The notes under the pieces are model-generated. The model searched no databases, was not told the DNA's origin, and saw only the letters and a list, made by a program, of their open reading frames with translations. The translations under genes and the position numbers were made by a program. Positions 8,754-19,646 of a DNA stretch of 64,000 nucleotides are shown one piece after another; position 1 is the first letter of the stretch, and each line of letters starts with the position of its first letter. This DNA comes from Emticicia agri. Lineage in GTDB: Bacteria > Bacteroidota > Bacteroidia > Cytophagales > Spirosomataceae. The stretch covers positions 179,809 to 243,808 of the forward strand of contig NZ_SEWF01000005.1 in the NCBI RefSeq assembly GCF_004168285.1, in the 5' to 3' direction.

Positions 8754-9524
8754 ATGTCTGACTACATACTCAATCTGCTGAACGAAAAATACGAACAGTT
8801 TAATCAACCCGGTTTTATTCCTGACGACCCCATCAGTATTCCACATCAGTTTACACTAAAACAAGACATAGAAATTACCGGCTTTATCGCTGCTACCTTG
8901 GCATGGGGTCAGCGGAAAACTATCATTAATAAATGTAATGAATTGGTGAAATTAATGGATGGTGCGCCTTATGATTTCATTAAAAATCATCAGGATACCG
9001 ACCTGAAACGCTTTCTCTCATTCAAACATCGTACTTTTAATCCTACTGATACACTGTATTTTATAGAGGTTTTCAAAGATTTTTATGCCCGACATGAATC
9101 TTTAGAAGAGGTATTTACGCAGGGCTTAACCCCTGAATCAACAGATACAAAACTTGCGCTGGAAAATTTTCAGAAAGCATTTTTCAGTTTAGAAGATTAT
9201 CCGACCCGTACCAGAAAACACATTGCTACTCCGGCTAAAAATTCTTCATGCAAACGAATTAATATGTTTTTACGCTGGATGGTAAGAAAAGATGACAAAG
9301 GGGTGGATTTTGGTATCTGGAATAAAATTTCTCCCGCCCAACTGGTTTGCCCTTGTGATGTACACGTAGAAAGAGTAAGCCGTAAATTAGGACTGATAAC
9401 TCGCCCGAAAGCAGACTGGCAAACGGCTATAGAATTGACAAAAAACCTTAAACAGTTTGACCCTGCCGACCCTGTAAAATATGATTTTGCTTTGTTTGGT
9501 TTAGGAGTAGAAGGTTATATGTAA
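8754..9524 (+). CDS. TIGR02757 (DUF2400) family protein
   Basis: 256 residues from ATG 8754; a TTG two codons earlier is also in frame. The motifs GFIAATLAWGQRKTIINK, FKHRTFNPTD, and the ending with MFLRWMVRKDDKGVDFGIW and CPCDVHVERVSRKLGL are diagnostic of the TIGR02757 family, which is common in Bacteroidota. The second half resembles HhH-GPD DNA glycosylase-like folds, which has led to suggestions of a DNA-repair link, but no activity is established. Length is normal. Confidence 0.9.
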   Translation: MSDYILNLLNEKYEQFNQPGFIPDDPISIPHQFTLKQDIEITGFIAATLAWGQRKTIINKCNELVKLMDGAPYDFIKNHQDTDLKRFLSFKHRTFNPTDTLYFIEVFKDFYARHESLEEVFTQGLTPESTDTKLALENFQKAFFSLEDYPTRTRKHIATPAKNSSCKRINMFLRWMVRKDDKGVDFGIWNKISPAQLVCPCDVHVERVSRKLGLITRPKADWQTAIELTKNLKQFDPADPVKYDFALFGLGVEGYM

Positions 9525-9599
9525 GAATAAAACGGTCTTGGCTGGTTGACTTAATAAAGAAATTTCTATTTTTACTTTCCTTATCTCAACCTCTATTCT

Positions 9600-10784
9600 A
9601 TGACCACCACTAATACCTCTACCCGTCTGGCATCGGCCGATGTCTATCGAGGCTTTGTTATGCTACTGATGATGGCCGAAGTCTTGCGTTTACATAAAGT
9701 TTCTGAGGCCTTACCCGATAGCTCGTTCTGGCAATTTTTAGCTTATCACCAAGACCACGTTGAGTGGGTAGGATGTGCCCTGCATGACCTTATTCAACCT
9801 TCATTTTCGTTTTTGGTAGGTGTTGTACTGCCCTACTCTATTGCCAGCAGATTAACCAATGAAAGTAGTTTCTGGAAAACATTCCGCCATGCTTTGTGGC
9901 GTTCGCTGATACTAATTTTATTGGGCATATTTTTACGCTCTCAGTGGGCAGACCATACCAATTTTACTTTTGAAGATACCCTTACACAAATAGGCTTGGG
10001 CTATCCTTTCTTGTTTCTATTGGGCTTTGCTTCTCATCGCATTCAGTTAGTTGCTTTAATCGTTATTCTGGTGGGTTATTGGGCGGCTTTTGCGCTTTAT
10101 CCCCTCCCCAGCCCCGATTTCGACTATGCTAATGCCGGTGCTATCAAAGACTGGGAACATAACCTGACAGGTTTTGCTGCTCACTGGAATAAAAATACCA
10201 ACCTCGCCTGGGCATTCGACCGTTGGTTTCTGAATTTATTTCCAAGAGAAAAACCTTTTTTATTTAATGGTGGTGGTTATGCTACCTTAAGTTTTATTCC
10301 TACGCTGGGTACTATGTTATTAGGTTTAATCGCTGGAAACTTTTTAAAGTCCACTAAAACACCGCAGGAAAAAATCAGGATTTTTCTGATTTTAGGCGTT
10401 TCAGGGCTTATTTTAGGACTGCTTTTAAATTGGTCAGGCATCTGTCCGAATGTAAAAAGGATATGGACACCAACCTGGGTTATTTTTAGCGGTGGTTGGT
10501 GCTTTCTGTTTCTGGCTTTCTTTTACTGGGCTGTAGATGTATTACAAAAGCGCAACTGGTTCTTTTTCCTGACCGTAATTGGTATGAACTCCATTGCCGC
10601 TTATGTAATTGCTGATGGTTTTAATTCTTACGTTTCAAAGTCATTAAGAACACATTTAGGACAAAACTATGCAGCTATTTTCGGAGATCCTTATCAGTCT
10701 TTAGTGCATGGTTTTTTAATGCTTGCCATTGATTGGCTGATTCTGAAATGGATGTATGATAAGAAATTGTTTATAAGAATATAG
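9600..10784 (+). CDS. DUF5009 / heparan-alpha-glucosaminide N-acetyltransferase-like membrane protein
   Basis: 394 residues with about ten hydrophobic helices. The N-terminus [17 protein letters not shown] is the start signature of the YeiB/HGSNAT-like acyltransferase superfamily, in which the ADVYRG region lies at the start of helix 1. [15 protein letters not shown] and the [16 protein letters not shown] region also match. Human HGSNAT moves acetyl groups across membranes to glucosamine; the bacterial relatives are thought to modify surface sugars, but the substrate is unknown. The gene is monocistronic and ends at a strong hairpin shared with the next, convergent gene. Confidence 0.82.
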   Translation: MTTTNTSTRLASADVYRGFVMLLMMAEVLRLHKVSEALPDSSFWQFLAYHQDHVEWVGCALHDLIQPSFSFLVGVVLPYSIASRLTNESSFWKTFRHALWRSLILILLGIFLRSQWADHTNFTFEDTLTQIGLGYPFLFLLGFASHRIQLVALIVILVGYWAAFALYPLPSPDFDYANAGAIKDWEHNLTGFAAHWNKNTNLAWAFDRWFLNLFPREKPFLFNGGGYATLSFIPTLGTMLLGLIAGNFLKSTKTPQEKIRIFLILGVSGLILGLLLNWSGICPNVKRIWTPTWVIFSGGWCFLFLAFFYWAVDVLQKRNWFFFLTVIGMNSIAAYVIADGFNSYVSKSLRTHLGQNYAAIFGDPYQSLVHGFLMLAIDWLILKWMYDKKLFIRI

Positions 10785-10803
10785 AGTTCTTGTGTTTTTA
10801 CTT

Positions 10804-10853
10804 TAACCACGGAGTAAATCGGAGCGACCGACGCCCGGTTTACTCCGTGGTTA
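10804..10853. terminator. Strong bidirectional hairpin terminator
   Basis: TAACCACGGAGTAAA (10804-10818) pairs perfectly with TTTACTCCGTGGTTA (10839-10853) around a 20-base loop. It lies exactly between two convergent genes. T-runs are short, so it may act by structure or may be one copy of a dispersed intergenic repeat. Confidence 0.7.
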
Positions 10854-10863
10854 TAAAAATTTC

Positions 10864-11910
10864 TTAATTGTCACTTTCTTTTCTTACCTCAAAAATTCTT
10901 TTTAACCATTGTTTTTTCTCAGTCTTTTCTTCTTCGTCTTCTTCTTTGGTAGGCTCATATTTTTTGAGCGGCATTAAATCAGGTTGACCTGCATCTACCC
11001 AACACGTAAACCAGAAGTCGCCAATCATTTTTACTGATGCACGCATTTGTCTTTCAACCTGATTTTTAAGCATCTGATGATACTTCGTCGAAAACTCCTT
11101 CGAATAAACACGGGTAGTAACGCCGTTTACCTCCTCAAAACTAAACTTCTTATCTTCTGAAAACTGACTATTTAATTGTTTTTCGAATAATAATACCGAA
11201 TCTAATGCCGCATTGGCATGAGTTACAGTTTGCCAGGCTCTTTTTTGTGGAAATTCTTCGTAAGTGGCTTGCCCTACAAAGAAATCGTAGTTCTCGGCAA
11301 ACATTTCCGGCAATCGGCTTTCCCAAAAACCATGAATCCCTATCTGATTACTTAGCTGACCATTGTAATTTCTGGTAGTGTGCAACGGCACATGCGCGTC
11401 GGCAATATAATGACCTATATCTGTTGAAAGACTGAGTATTCTTTTCACATCTTTTTTTCTGAATGCTTCTGTTAACTGATACTTCATAGAATTAATATGC
11501 CATGGCACAATTCCATGTGCATAAAGCGAATCTTCTCCTACTTTATCTACGGCCTCTTTCCATGAATAACCGGGTAATTGTTTTCTGACAGAATCGGAAT
11601 AATTATCCAAATCAATAAAATGGCGGGGTGCTTCTTGTTTAAACGCATATCGCCTTTGGTCGGCATTAATAGCGTTTTCAGAAATATAGTCAATGTTTTT
11701 CTTATAAAACCCAAACATTTCAGGCGGCAAAGTAAAAACCGCTAAACGATTAATACGCTTATGCGCAAAAAATCCCCATAACGGACGTTGCCAGAGTGGT
11801 CGCTTTAGTGAAAAAGCGCAAATAGTAGGTAGTATCCCTATTACTAATAGCAGTTTCAACAGGTTAAAATTCTTTCTAAGTCTTGCAAAAAGTGGTATTA
11901 TTTGCTTCAT
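10864..11910 (-). CDS. Zinc-dependent phospholipase C / S1-P1 nuclease-like secreted protein
   Basis: 348 residues with a basic N-terminus and a hydrophobic segment at about residues 18-33 that may be a signal peptide or anchor. FFAHKRINRLAVFTLP, then SLSTDIGHYIADAHVPLHTT and GIHGFWESRLPE, are the histidine- and aspartate-rich metal-binding segments of the phospholipase C/P1 nuclease fold with three zinc ions. The C-terminus is highly charged. It probably acts in the periplasm or outside; phospholipids or nucleic acids are both possible substrates. The tryptophan that forms the N-terminal zinc ligand in mature P1 nucleases cannot be assigned with certainty (LWGFFAH). Confidence 0.85.
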   Translation of the reverse strand: MKQIIPLFARLRKNFNLLKLLLVIGILPTICAFSLKRPLWQRPLWGFFAHKRINRLAVFTLPPEMFGFYKKNIDYISENAINADQRRYAFKQEAPRHFIDLDNYSDSVRKQLPGYSWKEAVDKVGEDSLYAHGIVPWHINSMKYQLTEAFRKKDVKRILSLSTDIGHYIADAHVPLHTTRNYNGQLSNQIGIHGFWESRLPEMFAENYDFFVGQATYEEFPQKRAWQTVTHANAALDSVLLFEKQLNSQFSEDKKFSFEEVNGVTTRVYSKEFSTKYHQMLKNQVERQMRASVKMIGDFWFTCWVDAGQPDLMPLKKYEPTKEEDEEEKTEKKQWLKRIFEVRKESDN

Positions 11911-11958
11911 TAGTGTCAGTTTTAATTATTCCCCTAATATTATACCTATTTCAATAAA

Positions 11959-12942
11959 ATGAAAAAGTTTCTGTTTTTCTTTTCCTTGTGCACTACACAA
12001 ATTTTTGCTCAGAATACCTTAAAATTCGCTTCTATTGGTCAGTTTAAAACGCAAGGCAGTAAAATTATTAAGAACTGTAAATTGGGCTATCGTACTTTTG
12101 GTCAGTTAAACGCCGAAAAAAGCAATGCTATTCTGTTCCCGACCTGGTTTGGTGGTACAAGTGAAAACCTGATTGCCAATGCCGGAACTATGATTGATAC
12201 AACTAAATTTTATCTGATTTTAGTTGATGCGCTGGGAAATGGCATTTCTTCTTCTCCTTCTAATACCCCCGGGTTTCCTGATATTACTATTAGAGATATG
12301 GTAAATGCCGAATATACACTAATAACCAAAAACTTTCAGCTCAATCATTTATATGCAGTAATGGGGATTTCGATGGGTGGTATGCAAACTTTTGAGTGGA
12401 TCACTGCTTATCCTGATTTTGTAGAAAAGGCTATTCCTATCGTAGGCACTCCTAAACAATCTTACTATGATATTTTACTCTGGAAAACCGAGTGGAACAT
12501 TATTGAGCAGGCAGGTAAAAATCCGGTGGCTCGAAAAAATGCAATGCGACAGGTGGCAACCGTACATAATCTGAACTTAGCAACACCTGATTATTATGTC
12601 CGAACTGAAAAAGCTGAAGAGGCTTATGCTAAAATGCAAAAATCGGGCGAAGACAGAGTAAAAGGTAATAACCCTGAAAACTGGATCTGTCAGATAAAAG
12701 CGATGCTTTCACAAGATATTTATCAGACCTCCGGAAAGTCTCTTTCTGAAATGCCCAATCATATTAAAGCAAAGCTATTAGTAATAGTAGCTACAAGAGA
12801 TGCGATGGTTAATCCGTACACTGCAACAGAGTTTGCTAAAGCATTGAATACCAATTATGTAGAGCTGACAGGCGATTGTGGGCATCTTGCCCCGGGCTGC
12901 GAAACAGATAAAGTAAAAAAAGCCATTGCAGCATTCTTGTAG
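11959..12942 (+). CDS. Secreted alpha/beta hydrolase of the homoserine O-acetyltransferase (MetX) fold
   Basis: 327 residues with a signal peptide ending near FAQ (residue 18). LGYRTFGQLN, PTWFGGTSENLI and LVDALGNGISSSPSN match the MetX-like family. The nucleophile is S138 in GISMGG; the acid is likely in ATRDAMVNP and the histidine in GDCGHLAPGC. Because it carries a signal peptide it is unlikely to make methionine in the cytosol; the secreted branch probably has hydrolase or acyltransferase activity on an unknown substrate. It diverges from the phospholipase-like gene by 48 bases. Confidence 0.85.
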   Translation: MKKFLFFFSLCTTQIFAQNTLKFASIGQFKTQGSKIIKNCKLGYRTFGQLNAEKSNAILFPTWFGGTSENLIANAGTMIDTTKFYLILVDALGNGISSSPSNTPGFPDITIRDMVNAEYTLITKNFQLNHLYAVMGISMGGMQTFEWITAYPDFVEKAIPIVGTPKQSYYDILLWKTEWNIIEQAGKNPVARKNAMRQVATVHNLNLATPDYYVRTEKAEEAYAKMQKSGEDRVKGNNPENWICQIKAMLSQDIYQTSGKSLSEMPNHIKAKLLVIVATRDAMVNPYTATEFAKALNTNYVELTGDCGHLAPGCETDKVKKAIAAFL

Positions 12943-13032
12943 AATGTCAGAATAATATTTTTTAAACGAAAAAAAATCTGAAAAGCTGAATTTGTAGCCT
13001 TAAAATCATAAAAAATATACTTTTTTCTCCTG

Positions 13033-13077
13033 GAATCTCAAATTTGGAACATACAAATTTGAGATTCTCTATTTTTT
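13033..13077 (+). terminator. Intrinsic terminator after the MetX-like gene
   Basis: GAATCTCAAATTTG (13033-13046) pairs perfectly with CAAATTTGAGATTC (13054-13067) around a 7-base loop, followed by a T-rich stretch. The rest of the 349-base gap (12,943-13,291) is A/T-rich. It ends with a -7 element TATATTTG at 13250-13257 and a TTTGTA-N6-TACAAA inverted repeat (13254-13271) just upstream of the next gene. Confidence 0.8.
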
Positions 13078-13291
13078 CAGACAAATCTCCTTAAAATCAC
13101 ACCTATTCTTAACTTTTTACAATTTTCACAAAAAAATCTCCATTTTGCAATAAAAGTCAAAAACAGAATATTATTCTGCAATATTAATAAATTATAAAAT
13201 CAATAAAATATTTTCTTGAAAAAATGCAATGATTTAAAATAATTTCTGTTATATTTGTACTGTAATACAAAATATTATTCGGAAAAAGAAA

Positions 13292-13702
13292 ATGAGTCAT
13301 ACACAGAAAAAATCTTTATTGAGATACGTAATGCCTGCAATTGCTTTAGGCGTTTTTGCTTTTTTGATGGTAGCTTATGGGTCAGCCTATACACCGCCTA
13401 AAGCACAAAAACAAAGCATTGTTTGCTATAAGTTTAAGGAAGGAACTTCAGCCGAGGCAATTAAAAAACATTTAGAACAATTTCAGGATTTGAAACGCGA
13501 ACTACCTGAAATCGTTAATTATTCTGCCGGAAATACTATTTCAAATGGTTCAAACGCAGAATACGACGTAATGCACTATCTTACTTTCAGAACTGATAGT
13601 GAATTAGAGAAATTCCGTCAGAGTGCCCAATACAAAACATTTGAGAAAGCAAATGAAGCTAATTGGGAAAAAGTTTTGGTTATTAATTCAGAGATAAAGT
13701 AA
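13292..13702 (+). CDS. Dabb (stress-responsive A/B barrel) domain protein with N-terminal membrane anchor
   Basis: 136 residues. Residues 12-30 form a hydrophobic helix, either an uncleaved anchor or a signal. From about residue 40 the sequence IVCYKFKEGTSAEAIKKHLEQF, then MHYLTFRTDSELEKFRQSAQY, matches the Dabb ferredoxin-like fold, which usually forms dimers. Dabb proteins have varied and often unknown roles. A TAnnTTTG element (TATATTTG, 13250-13257) precedes it and a strong terminator follows, so it is transcribed alone. Confidence 0.78.
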   Translation: MSHTQKKSLLRYVMPAIALGVFAFLMVAYGSAYTPPKAQKQSIVCYKFKEGTSAEAIKKHLEQFQDLKRELPEIVNYSAGNTISNGSNAEYDVMHYLTFRTDSELEKFRQSAQYKTFEKANEANWEKVLVINSEIK

Positions 13703-13732
13703 TTTTACTCTGTTCATTCAAAGAATATTCAG

Positions 13733-13762
13733 AAAAAGCACGCAAAAAAGCGTGCTTTTTTT
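13733..13762 (+). terminator. Intrinsic terminator
   Basis: AAAAAGCACGC (13733-13743) pairs with GCGTGCTTTTT (13750-13760) around a six-A loop, followed by more T. It ends the Dabb gene. Confidence 0.93.
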
Positions 13763-13822
13763 ATGAGGGCATATAAAGGCAACAAAAACAGTTACTTGTT
13801 ATTATATTTTTAGAGTTTCTGT

Positions 13823-13853
13823 TTTGCATTTAATAATAAAATCCTTATTTTTG
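13823..13853 (+). promoter_or_regulatory. Bacteroidota-type promoter of rpsT
   Basis: TTTG at 13823-13826, 19 bases, then TATTTTTG at 13846-13853: a full match to TTTG-N19-TAnnTTTG. The leader to the rpsT ATG is about 45 bases. Confidence 0.85.
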
Positions 13854-13903
13854 CACCCTCAATTGGAATTCGAAAAAAGAACAGACAAATTTTTTATAAT
13901 AAA

Positions 13904-14158
13904 ATGGCAAATCATAAGTCGGCATTAAAACGTATCAGAGCGAACGAGGCAAAGCGTTTGAGAAATCGTTACCAACACAAAACAACTCGTACAATTGTTA
14001 GAAAACTACGTGGTCTTACAGATAAAGTAGCTGCAACAGAGTTGTTTAAATCAGCCGCTTCTATGTTGGATAAATTAGCGCGTAAAAACGTTATCCACAA
14101 AAATAAAGCAGCAAACTTGAAATCTGGTTTAGCGAAACACATCAGTGCTTTAGCATAA
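13904..14158 (+). CDS. rpsT: 30S ribosomal protein S20
   Basis: 84 residues. [22 protein letters not shown] is the standard S20 N-terminus and the whole chain is basic and alpha-helical, as expected for this 16S rRNA-binding protein of the small subunit. Length matches the family (about 84-88). It has its own promoter and terminator. Assignment is secure. Confidence 0.98.
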   Translation: MANHKSALKRIRANEAKRLRNRYQHKTTRTIVRKLRGLTDKVAATELFKSAASMLDKLARKNVIHKNKAANLKSGLAKHISALA

Positions 14159-14180
14159 TTGGTGTGAGATACAATATTTT

Positions 14181-14211
14181 GCTCATGGAAACGCCTCCGT
14201 GGGCATTTTTT
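14181..14211 (+). terminator. Intrinsic terminator of rpsT
   Basis: GCTCATGGA (14181-14189) pairs with TCCGTGGGC (14196-14204), with G-T pairs in the stem, followed by TTTTTT. Confidence 0.9.
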
Positions 14212-14256
14212 GTTTAGTATTGTATAAAAATACATAGCTACAACCTTACCATATTC

Positions 14257-14937
14257 ATGAACAATATTCTTTCCTGGGCTGAAGAAGACCGTCCGAGAGA
14301 AAAACTAATCCTCAAAGGCAGAGCTGCCCTTTCTGATGCCGAGCTGATTGCTATTCTTATTGGCTCCGGCACAAGAGAATTATCAGCCGTTGATTTATCA
14401 AAACTAATCCTGCATAGTGTCGGCAATAACCTGAACGAATTAGCCAGGTTAAGTATCAATGACCTGATGAAGTTTAAAGGCATTGGTGATGCCAAAGCTA
14501 TTTCTATAGCTGCGGCACTTGAATTAGGAAGAAGAAGGAAAGAAAGTGAGGTATTGAAAAAGGCAAAAGTAACTTCATCGTCAGATGCTTATCATGCTAT
14601 CCGCCCTTACCTGATGGATTTATCGCATGAACAATTCTGGGTTTTATTGCTTAACCGGGCTAATGAGGTAATCAGACCATTTCAGGTAAGTATCGGTGGT
14701 GTGGCAGGCACAGTAGCCGACCCTAAGATAATTTTCAAGAGTGCTATAGAATATTTAGCCTCAGCCATCATTCTGGTGCATAATCATCCTTCGGGCAACC
14801 TCACACCCAGTCAGGCCGACAAAGACCTGACTAAACGGGTAAAAGAAGCAGGGCGTCTGTTGGATATTCCGATACTTGACCATCTTATTTTTGGCGATAA
14901 CGGTTATTTCAGCTTTGCTGATGAAGGAGTTCTTTAA
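14257..14937 (+). CDS. radC: RadC family JAB/JAMM-domain protein
   Basis: 226 residues. An N-terminal helix-hairpin-helix-like region (KFKGIGDAKAISIAAALELGRR, near residues 70-90) is followed by the metal-binding JAMM motif HNHPSGNLTPSQAD with H175, H177 and D188. Length is normal for RadC. The name comes from an old link to recombinational repair that later work has not confirmed; the real role, possibly in DNA transfer or repair, is open. The ABC-F gene follows after 61 bases on the same strand. Confidence 0.95.
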   Translation: MNNILSWAEEDRPREKLILKGRAALSDAELIAILIGSGTRELSAVDLSKLILHSVGNNLNELARLSINDLMKFKGIGDAKAISIAAALELGRRRKESEVLKKAKVTSSSDAYHAIRPYLMDLSHEQFWVLLLNRANEVIRPFQVSIGGVAGTVADPKIIFKSAIEYLASAIILVHNHPSGNLTPSQADKDLTKRVKEAGRLLDIPILDHLIFGDNGYFSFADEGVL

Positions 14938-14998
14938 ATTTTATTTATTGTTTTCATACATCTAATCATATTCGACATTATAAATTCTTTTGATATAA

Positions 14999-17543
<2,545 letters not shown>

Positions 17544-17550
17544 TTTATAA

Positions 17551-17835
17551 TTGTCAGACTTCACCGAAATATCACAACAAGACCTTCAGGCAATTCTTGC
17601 CAAGCCTAAAACATTATTATTAGATGTTCGGGAAATATGGGAATTTGCTGATTTTAATATTGGGGGTATGAATATCCCACCGCATGAAATTACCGAAAGA
17701 CTGGAAGAATTGAGCGGTTATGATACTATTGTAGTTGCTTGCTCAAATGGCACAAGAAGTAGTATTGTGGCTCGTCTTCTCACAAAGAAACTACCTGCTA
17801 AAGAAATATTACACCTCGAAGAAGGAATTTTCTGA
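17551..17835 (+). CDS. Single-domain rhodanese
   Basis: 94 residues with a TTG start at 17551, seven bases after the previous stop; no ATG gives a complete domain. LLLDVREIWEFADFNIGGMNIP is the rhodanese CH2-A region and CSNGTRSS the active-site loop with C64 and R69. It transfers sulfane sulfur to cyanide or, in the cell, to an unknown acceptor. It is the last of three closely packed genes (ABC-F, nuclease-like, rhodanese) ending at a hairpin. Confidence 0.9.
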   Translation: MSDFTEISQQDLQAILAKPKTLLLDVREIWEFADFNIGGMNIPPHEITERLEELSGYDTIVVACSNGTRSSIVARLLTKKLPAKEILHLEEGIF

Positions 17836-17836
17836 T

Positions 17837-17876
17837 AAATATCAATAAATAGCTCCGTGGCTACTTATTGATATTT
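17837..17876. terminator. Hairpin between convergent genes
   Basis: AAATATCAATAAATAGC (17837-17853) pairs with GCTACTTATTGATATTT (17860-17876), one mismatch, loop TCCGTG. It separates the rhodanese gene from the tiny minus-strand gene. Confidence 0.8.
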
Positions 17877-17886
17877 ACTCATGGGT

Positions 17887-18006
17887 TTAGAATCCTTTAT
17901 AGTCTCTGTCTTTCTTAACTAACCATTTACCAACGGCATAAGAAAGAGCCATTAAAACAACAAAAAATAAAATAGCAACCCAGGTTGGATATTGATAACC
18001 GAACAT
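17887..18006 (-). CDS. 39-residue single-helix membrane protein (unannotated small gene)
   Basis: From ATG at 18004-18006 to TAA at 17887-17889. The peptide begins MFGYQYPTWVAIL, has one hydrophobic helix over about residues 9-26, and ends in a basic KWLVKKDRDYKGF tail, giving clear cytoplasm-in topology. The composition is strongly protein-like for its size, and a hairpin terminator sits right behind it. No family was recognised. It may be a subunit or regulator of a membrane complex; nothing next to it says which. Confidence 0.62.
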   Translation of the reverse strand: MFGYQYPTWVAILFFVVLMALSYAVGKWLVKKDRDYKGF

Positions 18007-18105
18007 ATTCGTTTTGAGTTTTAAGTTTCAACCCTGCAAAAATACAATAAAAACCTATACGCAGAGGTGATTGGCTATAAAAAAAACGAAAAATTTAACA
18101 GCAAG

Positions 18106-18654
18106 TTATTTAACTTTAGCTAACGACATTTCGAAAAAATGTATCCAGTTTTGTCCGTCTCTGCTGATTTCTCCTTTTTCAACCCATTTATTATCTACTA
18201 AACGAATCGTATATTTAATCTCGCCCGCCTGTGGGTTCTTAAATTTCCATTCAATGGCTCCATCAGCCAGTATAGTAAAATCTGCATCAACGTGTCCTCC
18301 ATCGCCTCTGATAGCCCTCATCAGATACTTGTTATTATACAAATCATAAGAGACCGTAGCATAAGCCTGATGAATCACCGTATTGGTATCATCGGCAGCT
18401 ACTCCTCTACCCTCAATCTGTACAACAGTATTATTAGCTTTTAATGAGACATTCTCTGTCTGAATAAAATTATGTTTCTGAGGACCAAACTGAATCCAGC
18501 CTGTTCCTTTCCATTTTCCGACCAGAAAGTAAGTTTTGTTCATAGCTTCCAACAATTTGGGGCTTGGTTTTAAAGTAGGTTGTGCCATAGGTGTAAACCC
18601 AACACCCAACAAAAAAAGTATTAGCAAAAAAACAATGTAATTCTTCATATTCAT
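18106..18654 (-). CDS. Secreted DUF1579-like / lipocalin-type protein
   Basis: 182 residues from ATG 18654; a second ATG two codons later (18648) is equally possible and lies further from the operator. The signal peptide covers residues 1-26. The mature part has NKTYFLVGKWKGTGWIQFG near its start and alternating beta strands, resembling DUF1579/THAP4-like lipocalin-type barrels that bind small hydrophobic ligands. The ligand is unknown. It is the third gene of the operon with the winged-helix regulator, and a palindromic operator is placed directly before its start. Confidence 0.72.
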   Translation of the reverse strand: MNMKNYIVFLLILFLLGVGFTPMAQPTLKPSPKLLEAMNKTYFLVGKWKGTGWIQFGPQKHNFIQTENVSLKANNTVVQIEGRGVAADDTNTVIHQAYATVSYDLYNNKYLMRAIRGDGGHVDADFTILADGAIEWKFKNPQAGEIKYTIRLVDNKWVEKGEISRDGQNWIHFFEMSLAKVK

Positions 18655-18660
18655 AAAGTA

Positions 18661-18675
18661 GTTTACAATATAAAC
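18661..18675. promoter_or_regulatory. Palindromic operator, second copy
   Basis: GTTTACAATATAAAC is a 7-1-7 inverted repeat with one mismatch. Flanking bases (TAAAGTA before, TTAAT after) match the copy at 19,590, so the conserved block is longer than the palindrome. It lies 7 bases upstream of the DUF1579-like gene and downstream of the regulator gene. Confidence 0.6.
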
Positions 18676-18691
18676 TTGATTAATAAAAAAA

Positions 18692-18979
18692 TTAGTTACT
18701 TCTTAAATACACTTGCAGGTCTTTTACATATTTGCTGAAAGCCTCTGCTCCCTGATTTGTTATTTTGCAGATAGTAAGTGGATACTTGCCTTTAAATGTT
18801 TTTTCGATGCTGATATAATTTGCCTGTTGCAATTTTTCCAACTGCACACTTAAATTTCCGGCAGTTGCATTGGTTTTTTCTTTCAGATATACAAATTCGG
18901 CTTGTTCTACCCCTACCAAAATAGACATAATAGCCAAACGTAATTGCGAGTGAATAAGAGGGTCTAAGTCGTTAAACAT
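18692..18979 (-). CDS. Winged-helix transcriptional regulator
   Basis: 95 residues from ATG 18979; the frame is open further but this start overlaps the upstream gene by 8 bases, a normal coupling. FNDLDPLIHSQLRLAIMSIL, then FVYLKEKTNATAGNLSVQLEKLQQANYI, is the helix-turn-helix of the small MarR/ArsR-like group (HTH_34 type), followed by a wing with KGKYPLTICKIT. Such proteins usually dimerise and repress membrane-protein genes beside them. The two GTTTATA-type palindromes in this operon are its likely targets. Confidence 0.88.
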   Translation of the reverse strand: MFNDLDPLIHSQLRLAIMSILVGVEQAEFVYLKEKTNATAGNLSVQLEKLQQANYISIEKTFKGKYPLTICKITNQGAEAFSKYVKDLQVYLRSN

Positions 18980-19553
18980 CTTTTTGTGCCTTATTATACA
19001 AAATATGCCCGGGTATGATATAAGCAATTACTACAACTGCTGCTGTAACTAATAACTGCTCCATCATTTCTAACCTGAAAGCAATTAAACAACCTATCCA
19101 GGCTACTACGGCTCCTACAATCTGTGGCGTGAATTTCAACATTCCTCCATTAACAAATAAAGCAATACCATAGAGTAGTAAAATTAAGGGGATAATTTTG
19201 AAATTGATGAATTGCATGTTCAAAACTAAAATTAAAATACAAATCACAAATCCTGACCAGAGAAATATCAGTACTTTATCGAAATAAGTCGTTATCTTCT
19301 GTTCATTCTTTTGTTTAAACCCTAAGGCAATACTGGCTATTGCGCCTAAAATCATAAGGCACCAAGCTAAATAAGATTGCTGACCATAGCCTGCACTGAG
19401 CAGATAGTAATTCAGAAAACTGGCAATCAATACCAGATACCCCCACATCAATGAGTAATAGCTATCGAGCTTTGTTATTCTTTTTTTTGTCGTTTCTATC
19501 ATACTTTCAATGATGAGCAGACTTTCATTCTGAGTAATTGGTTTTTCTTCCAT
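18972..19553 (-). CDS. Five- to six-helix membrane protein co-expressed with a winged-helix regulator
   Basis: 193 residues from ATG 19553; earlier in-frame ATG at 19607 would begin inside the operator. The first 40 residues are charged (ESLLIIESMIETTKKRITKLDS); five or six hydrophobic helices follow. The layout of a charged start plus several helices encoded before a small HTH regulator is common in Bacteroidota, and the pair may form a membrane-sensor/repressor module. No domain with known function was recognised. Confidence 0.78.
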   Translation of the reverse strand: MEEKPITQNESLLIIESMIETTKKRITKLDSYYSLMWGYLVLIASFLNYYLLSAGYGQQSYLAWCLMILGAIASIALGFKQKNEQKITTYFDKVLIFLWSGFVICILILVLNMQFINFKIIPLILLLYGIALFVNGGMLKFTPQIVGAVVAWIGCLIAFRLEMMEQLLVTAAVVVIAYIIPGHILYNKAQKDV

Positions 19554-19576
19554 AGTTTGTATTAATAAATCTTCCA

Positions 19577-19608
19577 CAATTATAAAGTAGTTTATATTAT
19601 AAACCAAA
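19577..19608 (-). promoter_or_regulatory. Promoter with a palindromic operator in its spacer
   Basis: On the minus strand TTTG (19608-19605), 20 bases, then TATAATTG (19584-19577; one mismatch to TAnnTTTG). The palindrome GTTTATA-T-TATAAAC (19590-19604) fills the spacer next to the upstream element, an ideal position for a repressor. The predicted start is about 18 bases before the ATG at 19553. Confidence 0.7.
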
Positions 19609-19646
19609 TTAATACGTAAAAAAACTTTATATAATTTTTTACCATA

